This document shows positions 7,407-16,312 of a stretch of 64,000 nucleotides of DNA, piece by piece; the stretch's first letter is position 1, and every line of letters starts with the position of its first letter. The notes below the pieces were generated by a model. It saw only the letters and a list, made by a program, of their open reading frames with translations. It searched no databases and was not told where the DNA came from. The translations under genes were made by a program, and so were the position numbers. This DNA comes from UBA6059 sp965227155 (GTDB lineage Bacteria; Bacteroidota; Bacteroidia; Cytophagales; Cyclobacteriaceae): positions 620,001 through 684,000 of the forward strand of contig OZ245731.1 in assembly GCA_965227155.1 (NCBI GenBank), given 5' to 3'.

Positions 7407-8128
7407 TTTCTACTCGCTATTTTAATGTAAGTGGCAACAAGAAAAACAGTTATCATAGAAAGGAAATAGACAATATCCCTAATATCCAGCAAGCCTTTAC
7501 TCAAGGCTTCATAATGGGAAAGAATTCCCAGTTGCTCAAGCGTCAGTGAAAATTTGCCCCAGGTATCAATAGCGGCTGCCGCTGCAAAGCCATCATAAAA
7601 CACAAAACAAAGAAAGACGGCGATGATAAATGAGATGATTTGGTTATCGGTAAGAGCAGATGCAAAAATGCCAATACCGGCAAATAATCCGCCCAACAAT
7701 AGCAGCCCAATATAGCTTCCTGCTATTCCGGGGGTATCTAGATTCCCGGCAGGATTACCGAGGGTATACACGGAATAATAATAGATCAATGTTGGGATAA
7801 CAGCCAGTATAACGATGGTCCAGGAAGCTAGAAATTTTCCCAGGGTAATGTCAAAATCGGTAAGTGGGCGTGTCAATAATAATTCTATGGTGCCTGTCTT
7901 CTTTTCCTCGGCAAACATGCGCATGGTTACAGCGGGAATCAGAAACATAAACACATAAGGGCCCAAGGAAAAAAGCGTATCCAGGGAGGCATAGCCGTAA
8001 TCCAGCACACTGGTATCCGGAAATACCCAGGTCAATAAACCTATGCCGGTTAAGAATACCCCAATGACAATGTAGGCAATCAAAGAGTTAAGAAAAATAC
8101 CTATTTCTTTAAGGTAGACTGCAATCAT
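7400..8128 (-). CDS. gldF: gliding motility-associated ABC transporter permease GldF
   Basis: A 242-residue integral membrane protein with about six hydrophobic segments, an ABC-2-type permease. The residues LIPAVTMRMFAEEKKTGTIE (about 63-82) and LLLTRPLTDFDITLGKF are the conserved cytoplasmic element of this family. It ends 7 nt inside gldG and begins 1 nt after the ATPase gene stops, so gldA-gldF-gldG is a single unit. It would form the membrane channel driven by the ATPase encoded just upstream. Confidence 0.94.
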   Translation of the reverse strand: MIAVYLKEIGIFLNSLIAYIVIGVFLTGIGLLTWVFPDTSVLDYGYASLDTLFSLGPYVFMFLIPAVTMRMFAEEKKTGTIELLLTRPLTDFDITLGKFLASWTIVILAVIPTLIYYYSVYTLGNPAGNLDTPGIAGSYIGLLLLGGLFAGIGIFASALTDNQIISFIIAVFLCFVFYDGFAAAAAIDTWGKFSLTLEQLGILSHYEALSKGLLDIRDIVYFLSMITVFLVATYIKIASRKW

Positions 8129-8129
8129 A

Positions 8130-9050
8130 CTAGGCCTGGGTCACGGTTAATTGTTTAAATACATGTTCCAACGACTTCTCTTCGATTTGAAGGGAAACTA
8201 AATCCCATTCTTCTGCCGCCGCCAGGTTTACCACATCTTTTCTGATCTTATCATTCCCTTCCACAGTCAGTCTGTACTTTGATCGCCCATCAAACTCCAC
8301 CATTTCCACCCCAGCGAGAGATTCCAGCTTATCGATAGCAACATTACCCTGCAATTCCACTGAAAGCACCTGTTTTTGGTCGACTCCTTTTTGCAAACCG
8401 GCCACTGTTTCATTGGCAACAATTTTACCCCTATTGATGATAATAACCCGATCACATATAGCCTGTACTTCCTGCATAATGTGTGTCGAAAAAATCACTG
8501 TTTTATCTTCGCTGATGGATTTGATCAGGTTTCGTATCTCTTGAATTTGATTGGGATCAAGCCCGGTGGTAGGCTCATCAAGGATCAGCACCTGTGGATC
8601 GTGTAATAAGGCCTGTGCCAATCCTACCCTTTGTCGATATCCCTTGGATAATGCACCTATAGCCTTGTTTTGTTCCCTCGTGAGCCCGCAGAGTTCTATC
8701 ATTTGTGGTATTCTTTCCTTAACTACGCTTTTTGGAAGCTGATGTACCTGTGCCAGAAAATTGAGGTACTCATGCACATACATATCCAGGTATAAAGGGT
8801 TATGCTCAGGGAGATAACCAACGTGCTGCCGTACCGAGAGTGATTTTTCCTGCACGTCGTACCCGGCTACCTCTACCCTGCCTGCGGTAGGAGGAATAAA
8901 CCCGGTGGCAATTTTCATGGTAGTGGATTTGCCGGCCCCATTTGGGCCAAGAAAGCCGAGGATCTGACCTTTTTGAACCTCAAAGCTTATATCATCAACC
9001 GCACGTTGATCACCATAAACTTTAACCAGATTTTCAACTCGGATCGACAT
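8130..9050 (-). CDS. gldA: gliding motility-associated ABC transporter ATP-binding protein GldA
   Basis: The 306-residue ATPase has Walker A GPNGAGKST (35-43), the signature-like LSKGYRQ (134-140), Walker B VLILDEP (154-160) and the H-loop His190. A C-terminal extension of about 90 residues after the ATPase core is seen in GldA and related ABC-2 ATPases. Immediate coupling to the GldF permease and GldG protein supports the gldA name over a general drug-export ATPase. Upstream 9051-9193 is intergenic with no recognisable element beyond a possible promoter. Confidence 0.92.
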   Translation of the reverse strand: MSIRVENLVKVYGDQRAVDDISFEVQKGQILGFLGPNGAGKSTTMKIATGFIPPTAGRVEVAGYDVQEKSLSVRQHVGYLPEHNPLYLDMYVHEYLNFLAQVHQLPKSVVKERIPQMIELCGLTREQNKAIGALSKGYRQRVGLAQALLHDPQVLILDEPTTGLDPNQIQEIRNLIKSISEDKTVIFSTHIMQEVQAICDRVIIINRGKIVANETVAGLQKGVDQKQVLSVELQGNVAIDKLESLAGVEMVEFDGRSKYRLTVEGNDKIRKDVVNLAAAEEWDLVSLQIEEKSLEHVFKQLTVTQA

Positions 9051-9193
9051 AATTGATCGGCAATTTAAATATTAATTGGAAAAACAGGCTGCCCACAAAC
9101 TTCAATTCTGCAACGGTACAAAATGCCAATTATTCTATATCTAATCGGTGATTTTTGATTACGCTTCCAATAGCTCAATTATTGAACCCCCTA

Positions 9194-10015
9194 CTAAGGA
9201 AGGGATGCAATCAGCTTCTCGATAATCAGCTTCATACCCGGCTCAGCTTTTTGTGCTGCTGCAATAATGCGGGGCACATTGATAGGCTCGATTTCACCAT
9301 AACAAATATCTGTAATCACCGAGATGGCAAATACGGGCATACCCATATGGCGCGCGACTATATTTTCCGGAATTGTAGACATGCCTACAGCATGAGCACC
9401 CATGCGCCTGAGGTATTCATATTCGGCAGGTGTTTCCAGGTTTGGACCCTGTACACCTACATAAATCCCTTCATGAGCGCGTATATCATGTTCTTCGGCA
9501 ATTTCCCTCGCTTTTTCAATAAGTGAATAGTCATAAGGCTGACTCATATCTGTAAACCGCTCTCCCAAATCATCTAGATTTGGCCCTCGCAAGGGGTTTT
9601 CAGGAAACAAGTTAATGTGGTCCCGAATGATCATCAAATCACTGATCTGAAAGGGTTCTACCAAACCACCTGCTGCATTCGATACAAAAAGTGCTTTTAC
9701 TCCCAGAAGCTTCATCACACGCACCGGAAATGTCACTTGCTGCATAGAATAGCCTTCGTAATAATGAAATCGACCCTGCATTACTACCACAGGCTTTTTA
9801 TAGATAAACCCAAATAACAGCTTGCCGCTGTGGCTTTCTACTGTAGAAGTCGGAAAATGTGGGATATCCTGATAGTCTATGGACACCTTTAAATCAATGT
9901 CATGAGTCAATGCGCCTAATCCTGTGCCTAAAATTATGCCGTAAGAAGGATTGAATCCACTCGTGGCTGACTCTATATAATTTACGGCTGCCTGTATTTT
10001 ATTTAGTTCTTCCAA
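9194..10015 (-). CDS. punA: purine nucleoside phosphorylase (PNP class I, trimeric type)
   Basis: The 273-residue enzyme cleaves purine (deoxy)ribonucleosides with phosphate to free base plus (deoxy)ribose-1-phosphate. Family signatures: GTGLG (30-34), HSGKL (62-66), GRFHYYEGY (81-89), SNAAGGL, and GVQGPNLETPAEYEYLRRMGAHAVGMST written in two parts around ETPAE. The start is TTG at 10015: a TAG stop lies only two codons upstream in frame, so no longer product is possible. The gene is divergent from the YceI gene across an 87-bp region holding an inverted repeat. Confidence 0.94.
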   Translation of the reverse strand: MEELNKIQAAVNYIESATSGFNPSYGIILGTGLGALTHDIDLKVSIDYQDIPHFPTSTVESHSGKLLFGFIYKKPVVVMQGRFHYYEGYSMQQVTFPVRVMKLLGVKALFVSNAAGGLVEPFQISDLMIIRDHINLFPENPLRGPNLDDLGERFTDMSQPYDYSLIEKAREIAEEHDIRAHEGIYVGVQGPNLETPAEYEYLRRMGAHAVGMSTIPENIVARHMGMPVFAISVITDICYGEIEPINVPRIIAAAQKAEPGMKLIIEKLIASLP

Positions 10016-10052
10016 AACCTATTATTTATCTCTGAGTTGTTGCTAATACGTA

Positions 10053-10087
10053 ATTGTTGAAAATAGTCGCGATCCTTTTTCAACAAT
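10053..10087. promoter_or_regulatory. 11-bp inverted repeat in the punA / yceI-like divergent promoter
   Basis: ATTGTTGAAAA (10053-10063) and TTTTCAACAAT (10077-10087) are exact inverted repeats with a 13-nt centre. The element ends 15 bp before the ATG of the YceI gene and begins 37 bp from the punA start, so it could be an operator shared by the divergent genes or an RNA hairpin in the YceI leader. Confidence 0.5.
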
Positions 10088-10102
10088 GTTTAACCTTGTA
10101 CT

Positions 10103-10732
10103 ATGATTTCATCATTTTTAAAATTAGCTCCAAAAGCAGTGATTTTTTTCCTCATAGCACAAAATGTCAATTTAAATGCTTTTGGTCAGGATGCCCTATC
10201 TGTATTGCCATACGAAAGTAGCATAGTATGGCGGGGCAAAAAAGTAACCGGGAGCCACTACGGTCAGGTTTTCTTAAAGGAGGGAACGATTGTACTACAG
10301 GACAATACGCCTCAATCTGGCGAGTTAGTCGTGGATATGAACACTATCAGGGTGCAGGATTTAACCAATAGAAAAATGAATGCCAAACTTTTAATACACC
10401 TGAAGTCAGAAGACTTTTTTCATGTAGAGGAGCATCCTTATTCAAGTTTTGTTTTTTCAGAAAGCAAAGGGCAAGGGGAACAGGAAATAATCGGCAGTAT
10501 GACTATAAAGGGGATCACGAATGAAATCAAGATACCATTTGAAAGTAAATACCAAAATGACACCCTTACTGCCACCACATCATTCACTTTTGATCGCACT
10601 AAATGGGATATACGCTATGGCTCAGGCAACTTTTTTTCAAACCTCGGAGATTCAATGATTGATGATGAGGTAGCTGTAGAAATTACCCTCAAAGCAGTAA
10701 AGCAAAACCAATCTACCGCAAACGAATTTTAG
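10103..10732 (+). CDS. YceI-family periplasmic lipid/isoprenoid-binding-like protein
   Basis: The 209-residue product has an N-terminal hydrophobic signal (about residues 10-28, cleavage plausible near AFGQ) and then a YceI lipocalin-like beta barrel: SIVWRGKKVTGSHYGQVFLK, VDMNTIRVQDL, LKSEDFFHVEEHPYSSFVFS, GSMTIKGITNEIKIPF and FTFDRTKWDIRYGS are family hallmarks. YceI proteins bind polyisoprenoids or related lipids in the periplasm; the ligand here cannot be told. The next gene starts 3 bp later, so the two are likely co-transcribed. Confidence 0.93.
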   Translation: MISSFLKLAPKAVIFFLIAQNVNLNAFGQDALSVLPYESSIVWRGKKVTGSHYGQVFLKEGTIVLQDNTPQSGELVVDMNTIRVQDLTNRKMNAKLLIHLKSEDFFHVEEHPYSSFVFSESKGQGEQEIIGSMTIKGITNEIKIPFESKYQNDTLTATTSFTFDRTKWDIRYGSGNFFSNLGDSMIDDEVAVEITLKAVKQNQSTANEF

Positions 10733-10735
10733 TAT

Positions 10736-11269
10736 ATGTTCATGGAATATGTAATTGTAATAGGAACGAATAGAAAAAACTCCTTATCAGCCAAGTTGGC
10801 TCAAGAGTATCATGATATCTTGAAAGAAAATGGTGTAGCGTCTGAAGTAATCGATTTGGCCAAATTGCCCGAAGATTTTATTGCTTCTGCACTGTACGAA
10901 AATTCAGGAAATAACCCCTCCTTCAACATCTACCGTGAAAAAATGCTTGAAGCAAAAAAATATGTTTTCATTGTACCGGAATACAATGGATCATTTCCTG
11001 GTGTGCTCAAAGCTTATATTGATGGTTTGAAATTCCCCAATACTTTCAGGGATAAAAAATGTGCCCTGGTTGGGCTTTCGTCGGGAATTCAAGGTGCAGG
11101 ACTGGCTTTAAGCCACCTTACTGATATTTTTAACTATTGCGGGATGAATGTTTTGGCCCTAAAGCCAAAACTATCCCACATAGAAAGTAATATGACTGAT
11201 AATAAAATTTCAAATGAGCTTTACAGAAGCCTGCTCAAAGAGCAGGCACTGAAGTTCATTGCTTTCTAA
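10736..11269 (+). CDS. NADPH-dependent FMN reductase family protein
   Basis: A 177-residue flavodoxin-fold protein. GTNRKNSLSAKLAQEY (about 9-24) is the FMN phosphate-binding loop, and VPEYNGSFPGVLKAYIDGL (about 80-98) is the hallmark motif of the chromate/azo/quinone reductase group. Members reduce FMN, quinones or chromate with NAD(P)H; the true substrate cannot be inferred. An alternative start ATG lies at 10742. It follows the YceI gene directly, suggesting a shared envelope redox or stress role. Its TAA stop overlaps the ftsZ stop on the other strand (shared CTAA). Confidence 0.9.
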   Translation: MFMEYVIVIGTNRKNSLSAKLAQEYHDILKENGVASEVIDLAKLPEDFIASALYENSGNNPSFNIYREKMLEAKKYVFIVPEYNGSFPGVLKAYIDGLKFPNTFRDKKCALVGLSSGIQGAGLALSHLTDIFNYCGMNVLALKPKLSHIESNMTDNKISNELYRSLLKEQALKFIAF

Positions 11270-12813
11270 TCTACATTATCGTGCAACCATTTATTGTTGG
11301 TCACGATCTCGTTATTGTCATTGAGATTGAGCCTTGAGACGTACTTTTCCGAAGAATGAGGCACCTTTTGTAGGTTAACATTCTTTCGCATATAAGCAGG
11401 CTTTTCAATTTTCTCTTTTAAATCTTTAGGGTCGATTACCTGATCTGACTTACCTATATTTTTCAGCCTTTTTTTGCGCTCTTTGGCAGCCTCCATCAGA
11501 CGAACCCGAACAGAGGGCTCATGTGCCGCACCTTTTGTAAGATCTTCCAACGGTGCATCATACTCATCTTCCTCTTCCTGATTCACATCGTCAATGATAT
11601 CATAGCCTTCCAGATCAAAAGCTGGTGTCTCCTCTTCGTAAGGATCATATGCTTCCTCCTCAGGTTCTTCATTGTGGAAACCAGGGCGCCACTCAAATTC
11701 TTTCGGAGGCTCGGGTTCCCTTTTTGGTTCAGGCTTTGGTTTGCTCTGCTCATCAAAAAGGCCAATCTGCTTTGGCTTTTCAAGATCATATTTCTTCACT
11801 GCATCTCGCTCTTCATAATTGGGCTTATTCAATCGATCATCTTGCTCAAAGCCAGTAGCGATGATGGTTACACGGATGCTCTCACCCAGATCAGGATCAA
11901 TACCATGGCCGAATATAACTTCAGCTTCGTCTCCGGCAGCTTCCTGCATGAAATCAGTAATCTCTGTAAGTTCGTCCATTTGCAGTTCTGCCTCCTCACC
12001 TGAAATGATAGATAAGAGGATTTTCTGCGCCCCATGGATATTCTTGTTGTTCAGCAGAGGAGAGTTAATGGCAGATTCAGCTGCTCTGCTGGCCCTGTTT
12101 TCACCTGACGTTACAGAGGATCCCATCACCGCACTACCCGAATTCAGCATTACAGTTTTCACATCCTCAAAGTCCACGTTTACATAACCGGGAACGGTAA
12201 TGATCTCAGCAATACCTCTCGCCGCTGTGGATAGCACCTCATCGGCCTGACCAAATGCTTCACTGATAGACAGGTTGCCAAATATCTGGCGAAGCTTGTC
12301 ATTTAGTATCACCAACACCGTATCGCAGTTGTCTTTCAGGGATTTCATGCCCAACTCTGCCTGGGCCATCTTTTTCTTACCTTCAAAAGAAAAAGGTACA
12401 GTGACAATGCCTACAGTAAGGATACCCATGCCTTTGGCAATTTCAGCGATCACCGGTGCTGCTCCAGTACCGGTACCACCACCCATACCGGCAGTGATGA
12501 ATACCATTTTGGTATCAGAACCCAGGAGTTCGCGAATCTCATCCCTACTTTCAAGGGCAGCATTACGGCCTTTCTCAGGATTTGCACCCGCACCAAGCCC
12601 GCTGGTCAGGTTTACGCCAATCTGCAGCTTGTTGGGTACGGGACTGCTATGCAGCGCCTGTGCGTCAGTATTGCATACCACGAATTCCACATCGCGTATG
12701 CCCTGATTAAACATATGGTTAACAGCATTGCTGCCGCCACCTCCTACACCAATCACCTTTATGATAGATTTGTGGTGCTGTGGTAAATCAAATTTGTATG
12801 TACTATCAGTCAT
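11266..12813 (-). CDS. ftsZ: cell division protein FtsZ
   Basis: Tubulin-like GTPase that forms the Z-ring. The product is 515 residues, longer than the ~385 of E. coli FtsZ, because of an acidic, proline-rich C-terminal linker of about 130 residues (roughly 335-460), as is usual in Bacteroidota. Motifs: GVGGGGSNAVNHM (22-34), tubulin signature GGGTGTG (111-117), T7 loop NVDFED (212-217). The C-terminus YMRKNVNL ... WLHDNVD is the Bacteroidota C-terminal conserved peptide region that binds FtsA and other partners. It is the last gene of the dcw operon, 31 bp after ftsA. Confidence 0.99.
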   Translation of the reverse strand: MTDSTYKFDLPQHHKSIIKVIGVGGGGSNAVNHMFNQGIRDVEFVVCNTDAQALHSSPVPNKLQIGVNLTSGLGAGANPEKGRNAALESRDEIRELLGSDTKMVFITAGMGGGTGTGAAPVIAEIAKGMGILTVGIVTVPFSFEGKKKMAQAELGMKSLKDNCDTVLVILNDKLRQIFGNLSISEAFGQADEVLSTAARGIAEIITVPGYVNVDFEDVKTVMLNSGSAVMGSSVTSGENRASRAAESAINSPLLNNKNIHGAQKILLSIISGEEAELQMDELTEITDFMQEAAGDEAEVIFGHGIDPDLGESIRVTIIATGFEQDDRLNKPNYEERDAVKKYDLEKPKQIGLFDEQSKPKPEPKREPEPPKEFEWRPGFHNEEPEEEAYDPYEEETPAFDLEGYDIIDDVNQEEEDEYDAPLEDLTKGAAHEPSVRVRLMEAAKERKKRLKNIGKSDQVIDPKDLKEKIEKPAYMRKNVNLQKVPHSSEKYVSRLNLNDNNEIVTNNKWLHDNVD

Positions 12814-12844
12814 GGTATCAAATATTTTGAATTACAGGAATATT

Positions 12845-14158
12845 CTATTTATAATCATCAGTGTCTTCGAAATCATCGATCAAGAGATTCTTGGTTCGGT
12901 CAATAATTTTCTTAAAGAAGTTTTCACCGGTAGGTACTTTTTCGCGTCTGCGAACCCCAAATCCCTCTTTGTTTTGCTTTTCGTTGTAGCGGTTTTCTCG
13001 CTCGTCCAGCGCACGGAAGCCACTCAGAACTAATCCTACTGAGGTGGCGTACATAGGGCTTTTCACAGCCTCAAGTTTGCTCTTACCCAGGTGCTCATTA
13101 GGGTAGCCAATGCGGGCATCCATACCGGTCATGTACTCTACAAGCTGCTGCAGGTTAGCCAGCTGCGAACCCCCGCCTGTCAATACTATACCACCGGCCA
13201 GTCTATTTTCAAATCCGCTGGTAATGATTTCCGTGTGTACCATTTCTATGATCTCTTCCATTCGAGCCTCAATGATATGGGCCAGATTTTTTAGGGAAAT
13301 TTCCTTTGGAGGCCTGTTTCTTAAGCCAGGGATAGAAACTATCTCATTATGACTTGCCTCCTCAGCTATGGCCCTGCCAAATTTTGTCTTTAATAGTTCC
13401 GCCTGATGTTCCATCACCATGCAGCCCTGCTTGATGTCAGAAGTAATGATGTTGCCTCCAAAAGGGATCACCGCGGTGTGCCTTATGATGTTGTCATAGA
13501 AAATGGCAATATCAGTTGTGCCACCGCCAATATCTACCAGACAAACCCCGGCTTCTTTTTCTTCTTCGCTCAAAACAGCCATGCTGGAGGATAATGGCTC
13601 CAGGATTAGGTTTTCAATATCCAACCCTGCTCTGCGCACACATTTATTGATATTATTAATGGCATTGGTTTGCGCCGTGATGATATGGAAATCTGCCTCC
13701 AACTTCACGCCTGACATGCCTACAGGATCTTTGATGCCATCCTCATAATCAACCGTATAGTCCTGGGGCATTACGTGGATGATCTCGCTGCCCGGAGGGA
13801 TTACAATGCGGTACATATCGTTGGTAAGGCGATTGACATCCTCCACTGTGATTTCATCGTCTTTGCTATTGCGTGTGATGGAACCATGATGAATAGAGCT
13901 TTTAATATGCTGACCCGCAATGCCAACATTCACCACTCTGATGTTGATCCCGGATTGCTCTTCAGCCTCTATTACTGCTTTTTCTATGGCATTAACAGTC
14001 TTATCAATGTTGGTGACAATACCCCTGATGACACCATCAGAAACGGCCTTGCCCATGCCAAGCACATCAAGCTTTCCAAACTCATTCTTGCGTCCAACTA
14101 TTGCGCATATTTTGGTCGTTCCAATATCAAGTCCGACGATTATTTTATCCTGTTGCAT
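12845..14158 (-). CDS. ftsA: cell division protein FtsA
   Basis: Actin-fold membrane tether for FtsZ, 437 residues. The phosphate-1 motif GLDIGTTKICAIVG (9-22) and phosphate-2/adenosine motifs VCLVDIGGGTTDIAIF and GIVLTGGGSQLANL are present, with the FtsA-specific 1C (SHS2) region after residue 80. The C-terminus is basic (RRREKVPTGENFFKKIIDR) followed by a short amphipathic stretch and an acidic end (DDFEDTDDYK), so the membrane-targeting helix would be FFKKIIDRTKNLLI. 14 bp separate it from ftsQ. Confidence 0.98.
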   Translation of the reverse strand: MQQDKIIVGLDIGTTKICAIVGRKNEFGKLDVLGMGKAVSDGVIRGIVTNIDKTVNAIEKAVIEAEEQSGINIRVVNVGIAGQHIKSSIHHGSITRNSKDDEITVEDVNRLTNDMYRIVIPPGSEIIHVMPQDYTVDYEDGIKDPVGMSGVKLEADFHIITAQTNAINNINKCVRRAGLDIENLILEPLSSSMAVLSEEEKEAGVCLVDIGGGTTDIAIFYDNIIRHTAVIPFGGNIITSDIKQGCMVMEHQAELLKTKFGRAIAEEASHNEIVSIPGLRNRPPKEISLKNLAHIIEARMEEIIEMVHTEIITSGFENRLAGGIVLTGGGSQLANLQQLVEYMTGMDARIGYPNEHLGKSKLEAVKSPMYATSVGLVLSGFRALDERENRYNEKQNKEGFGVRRREKVPTGENFFKKIIDRTKNLLIDDFEDTDDYK

Positions 14159-14172
14159 ATTTTTAATGAGTT

Positions 14173-14937
14173 TTATTCACATACAATTTGATTCGCATAT
14201 TTCAGATTGACCGTTTGATAAGTATTCCACCCTTTCACAGGCAATATCTTCTTATAAAAAATGGCCAACCTTTTGAATTTATCTTCAATATTTTCTGCCA
14301 AACCAAAGACAACTGATTGCTTAGTTACCTGTGGTGTTACAGTTATTTCATCATTCTTATCTATAGAAAGCTGCGCAATCTGAGACTTCCAGAATTCATC
14401 CTGATCAATGAATTGAAGCACCTCATACAAAGCACGGCCATGAGGTGTATTATTGAGATCGCCTGTCAGGTATTTTGATTTTTGCTCAAAGTCTAGCAGC
14501 AATACCCTGGCTGTATATTTATCAGATGTAGGTAGAATCCGGCCCCTGGTATCGACATAAAAGTCGGGACCATTAGGATCAAATATCCTTGCTATGGGTT
14601 TGCTCTGTTGTATCTCAATAATCAGATTGCCATGGTGGTCAAGAAATGCCTGCACATCATCCACAAACTTGTTGCGCTGGACTCGTTTTTCTATCAATTT
14701 CAAATCCAATTCGCCTATATCGGTAGTTAAAAGATAGGTAGCATCCTCCTGATTGATCAGGGATTTTACATCCTCCTGATCTACGAAATAGTTGTCGTAT
14801 TGATTATCCACATGGATGATCAGATCATTGATCATTCTATCCCCATGTCTTTTTCCTGAAAAGGCGATTGAAACAAAAACCAGTAAAGACAACAGCCCGC
14901 CTACGAATAACCTTCTGATTCTAGCTTTCCACATCAT
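14173..14937 (-). CDS. ftsQ: cell division protein FtsQ
   Basis: A 254-residue bitopic protein: short cytoplasmic start, one membrane helix (about residues 10-26, FVGGLLSLLVFVSIAF), then a periplasmic POTRA/FtsQ region (NYFVDQEDVKSLINQ; LKLIEKRVQRNKFVDDVQAFL). FtsQ links the FtsL/FtsB and FtsW/FtsI parts of the divisome. The sequence is divergent, as FtsQ is in Bacteroidota, and the call rests on position between murC and ftsA as well as on topology. The start overlaps murC by 17 nt. Confidence 0.92.
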   Translation of the reverse strand: MMWKARIRRLFVGGLLSLLVFVSIAFSGKRHGDRMINDLIIHVDNQYDNYFVDQEDVKSLINQEDATYLLTTDIGELDLKLIEKRVQRNKFVDDVQAFLDHHGNLIIEIQQSKPIARIFDPNGPDFYVDTRGRILPTSDKYTARVLLLDFEQKSKYLTGDLNNTPHGRALYEVLQFIDQDEFWKSQIAQLSIDKNDEITVTPQVTKQSVVFGLAENIEDKFKRLAIFYKKILPVKGWNTYQTVNLKYANQIVCE

Positions 14938-16312
14938 ACACCTCCTTGTTTAATTGTTTGGCAATGGAACCTACAAGCCTGTCAATATCTCCTGCCCCTA
15001 TGGTAAGCAGCACCTCGGGCTTTCTGGCACCAATTTTATCAAGCAGTGCCGTTTTCGACATTAGCGATTTGTTTGGGCTTTGGATGAGCGTGAGTAATTT
15101 CTCGCTATTTACGCCCTCAATAGGCTTCTCCCGGGCTGGATAAATGTCAAGCAATATCACTTCATCAGCCTTGCTTAGCGCATCAGCAAATCCTTCGAGG
15201 AAGTCTCTGGTACGGCTGTACAGATGTGGTTGAAAAACTGCTGTGATTTTCTTTTCGGGGTAAATAGCCCTTACCGAACCAAGTAATGCTTCAATCTCGG
15301 TAGGATGATGCGCATAATCATCAATAAATACAAACTGATCATTTTTAATGATGTATTCAAATCGCCGTTTAACTCCTTTATAATTGGCCAGTGCTTCGCT
15401 GATAGCTGCTGGCTCTATTCCAAGTGTAAGTGCTACTGCTATAGCAGCAACGGCATTCTCTACATTATGAAATCCAGAGACATTTAGTCTCAGGTTCTCT
15501 AATGAGTATTCTCCTGTAATGTCAAATACGAATACCCCTTCTTCAATCCTGATATTGGAGGCATGTACTGAACCTATATTGAGGCTATAAGAAGTGAAAC
15601 TTTGTGTTGCCGCCAGCACATTACTGGTAACTAGTCCTTCTTTGACAAACAGATGCCCTGTCTTATTCAGACAATCTATAAACTCCATGAATGAGTTTTT
15701 CAGACTATCCGCACTACCGTAAATATCCAGGTGATCGGCATCCATGGCCGTAATTACTGCCATATTTGGATGAAGTTGAAGAAATGACCGGTCAAATTCA
15801 TCCGCCTCCACTACTGTCCAGGCCTCCTGAGATCCAATAAGCAGGTTAGACTCATAATTAGTCATCACACCACCGACAAAGGCATTTACATCCTGGTAGG
15901 CATATTTTAGAATGTGGGCAATCATTGAGCTGGTAGTGGTCTTGCCATGTGTACCTGCTACTGCAATGGTTTTAGTGGATGCTGTAATCATGCCCAGTAC
16001 TTCAGCCCTTTTTTTGATTTGAAATTGATGCTGACTGAAATAAACCAGCTGCGGATGGTCCTTTGGAATAGCCGGCGTATAAATAATCAAAGTATTGGAT
16101 GTAGGGCTCAACAAGCCAGCCGGAATAGCCTCAACAGTATCCTTGAATGTTATTTCGATACCTTCTGCCTGTAAACGCTCTGTAATCGGACTGGGGGTAA
16201 GGTCATAGCCATATACCTCCACCTCATTGTGGTTAAACCACCTGGCCAATGCACTCATGCCTATGCCACCGATACCAAGGAAGTAGACGATATGTATATC
16301 CTTGATCATCAT
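14921..16312 (-). CDS. murC: UDP-N-acetylmuramate--L-alanine ligase MurC
   Basis: The 463-residue ligase adds L-Ala to UDP-MurNAc in the cytoplasm using ATP. N-terminal Rossmann loop GIGGIGMSALARW (13-25), P-loop GTHGKTT (120-126), VVEADEFDRSFLQL (central domain) and DDYAHHPTEI (C-terminal domain) are the usual Mur ligase features. It overlaps murG by 4 nt. ATG at 16312 or the next ATG codon are both possible starts. Confidence 0.98.
   Translation of the reverse strand: MMIKDIHIVYFLGIGGIGMSALARWFNHNEVEVYGYDLTPSPITERLQAEGIEITFKDTVEAIPAGLLSPTSNTLIIYTPAIPKDHPQLVYFSQHQFQIKKRAEVLGMITASTKTIAVAGTHGKTTTSSMIAHILKYAYQDVNAFVGGVMTNYESNLLIGSQEAWTVVEADEFDRSFLQLHPNMAVITAMDADHLDIYGSADSLKNSFMEFIDCLNKTGHLFVKEGLVTSNVLAATQSFTSYSLNIGSVHASNIRIEEGVFVFDITGEYSLENLRLNVSGFHNVENAVAAIAVALTLGIEPAAISEALANYKGVKRRFEYIIKNDQFVFIDDYAHHPTEIEALLGSVRAIYPEKKITAVFQPHLYSRTRDFLEGFADALSKADEVILLDIYPAREKPIEGVNSEKLLTLIQSPNKSLMSKTALLDKIGARKPEVLLTIGAGDIDRLVGSIAKQLNKEVYDVES

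Noticed and set aside
11521..12187. Long plus-strand frames opposite ftsZ
   Set aside because: Low-complexity shadows of the ftsZ linker and core; no family features.
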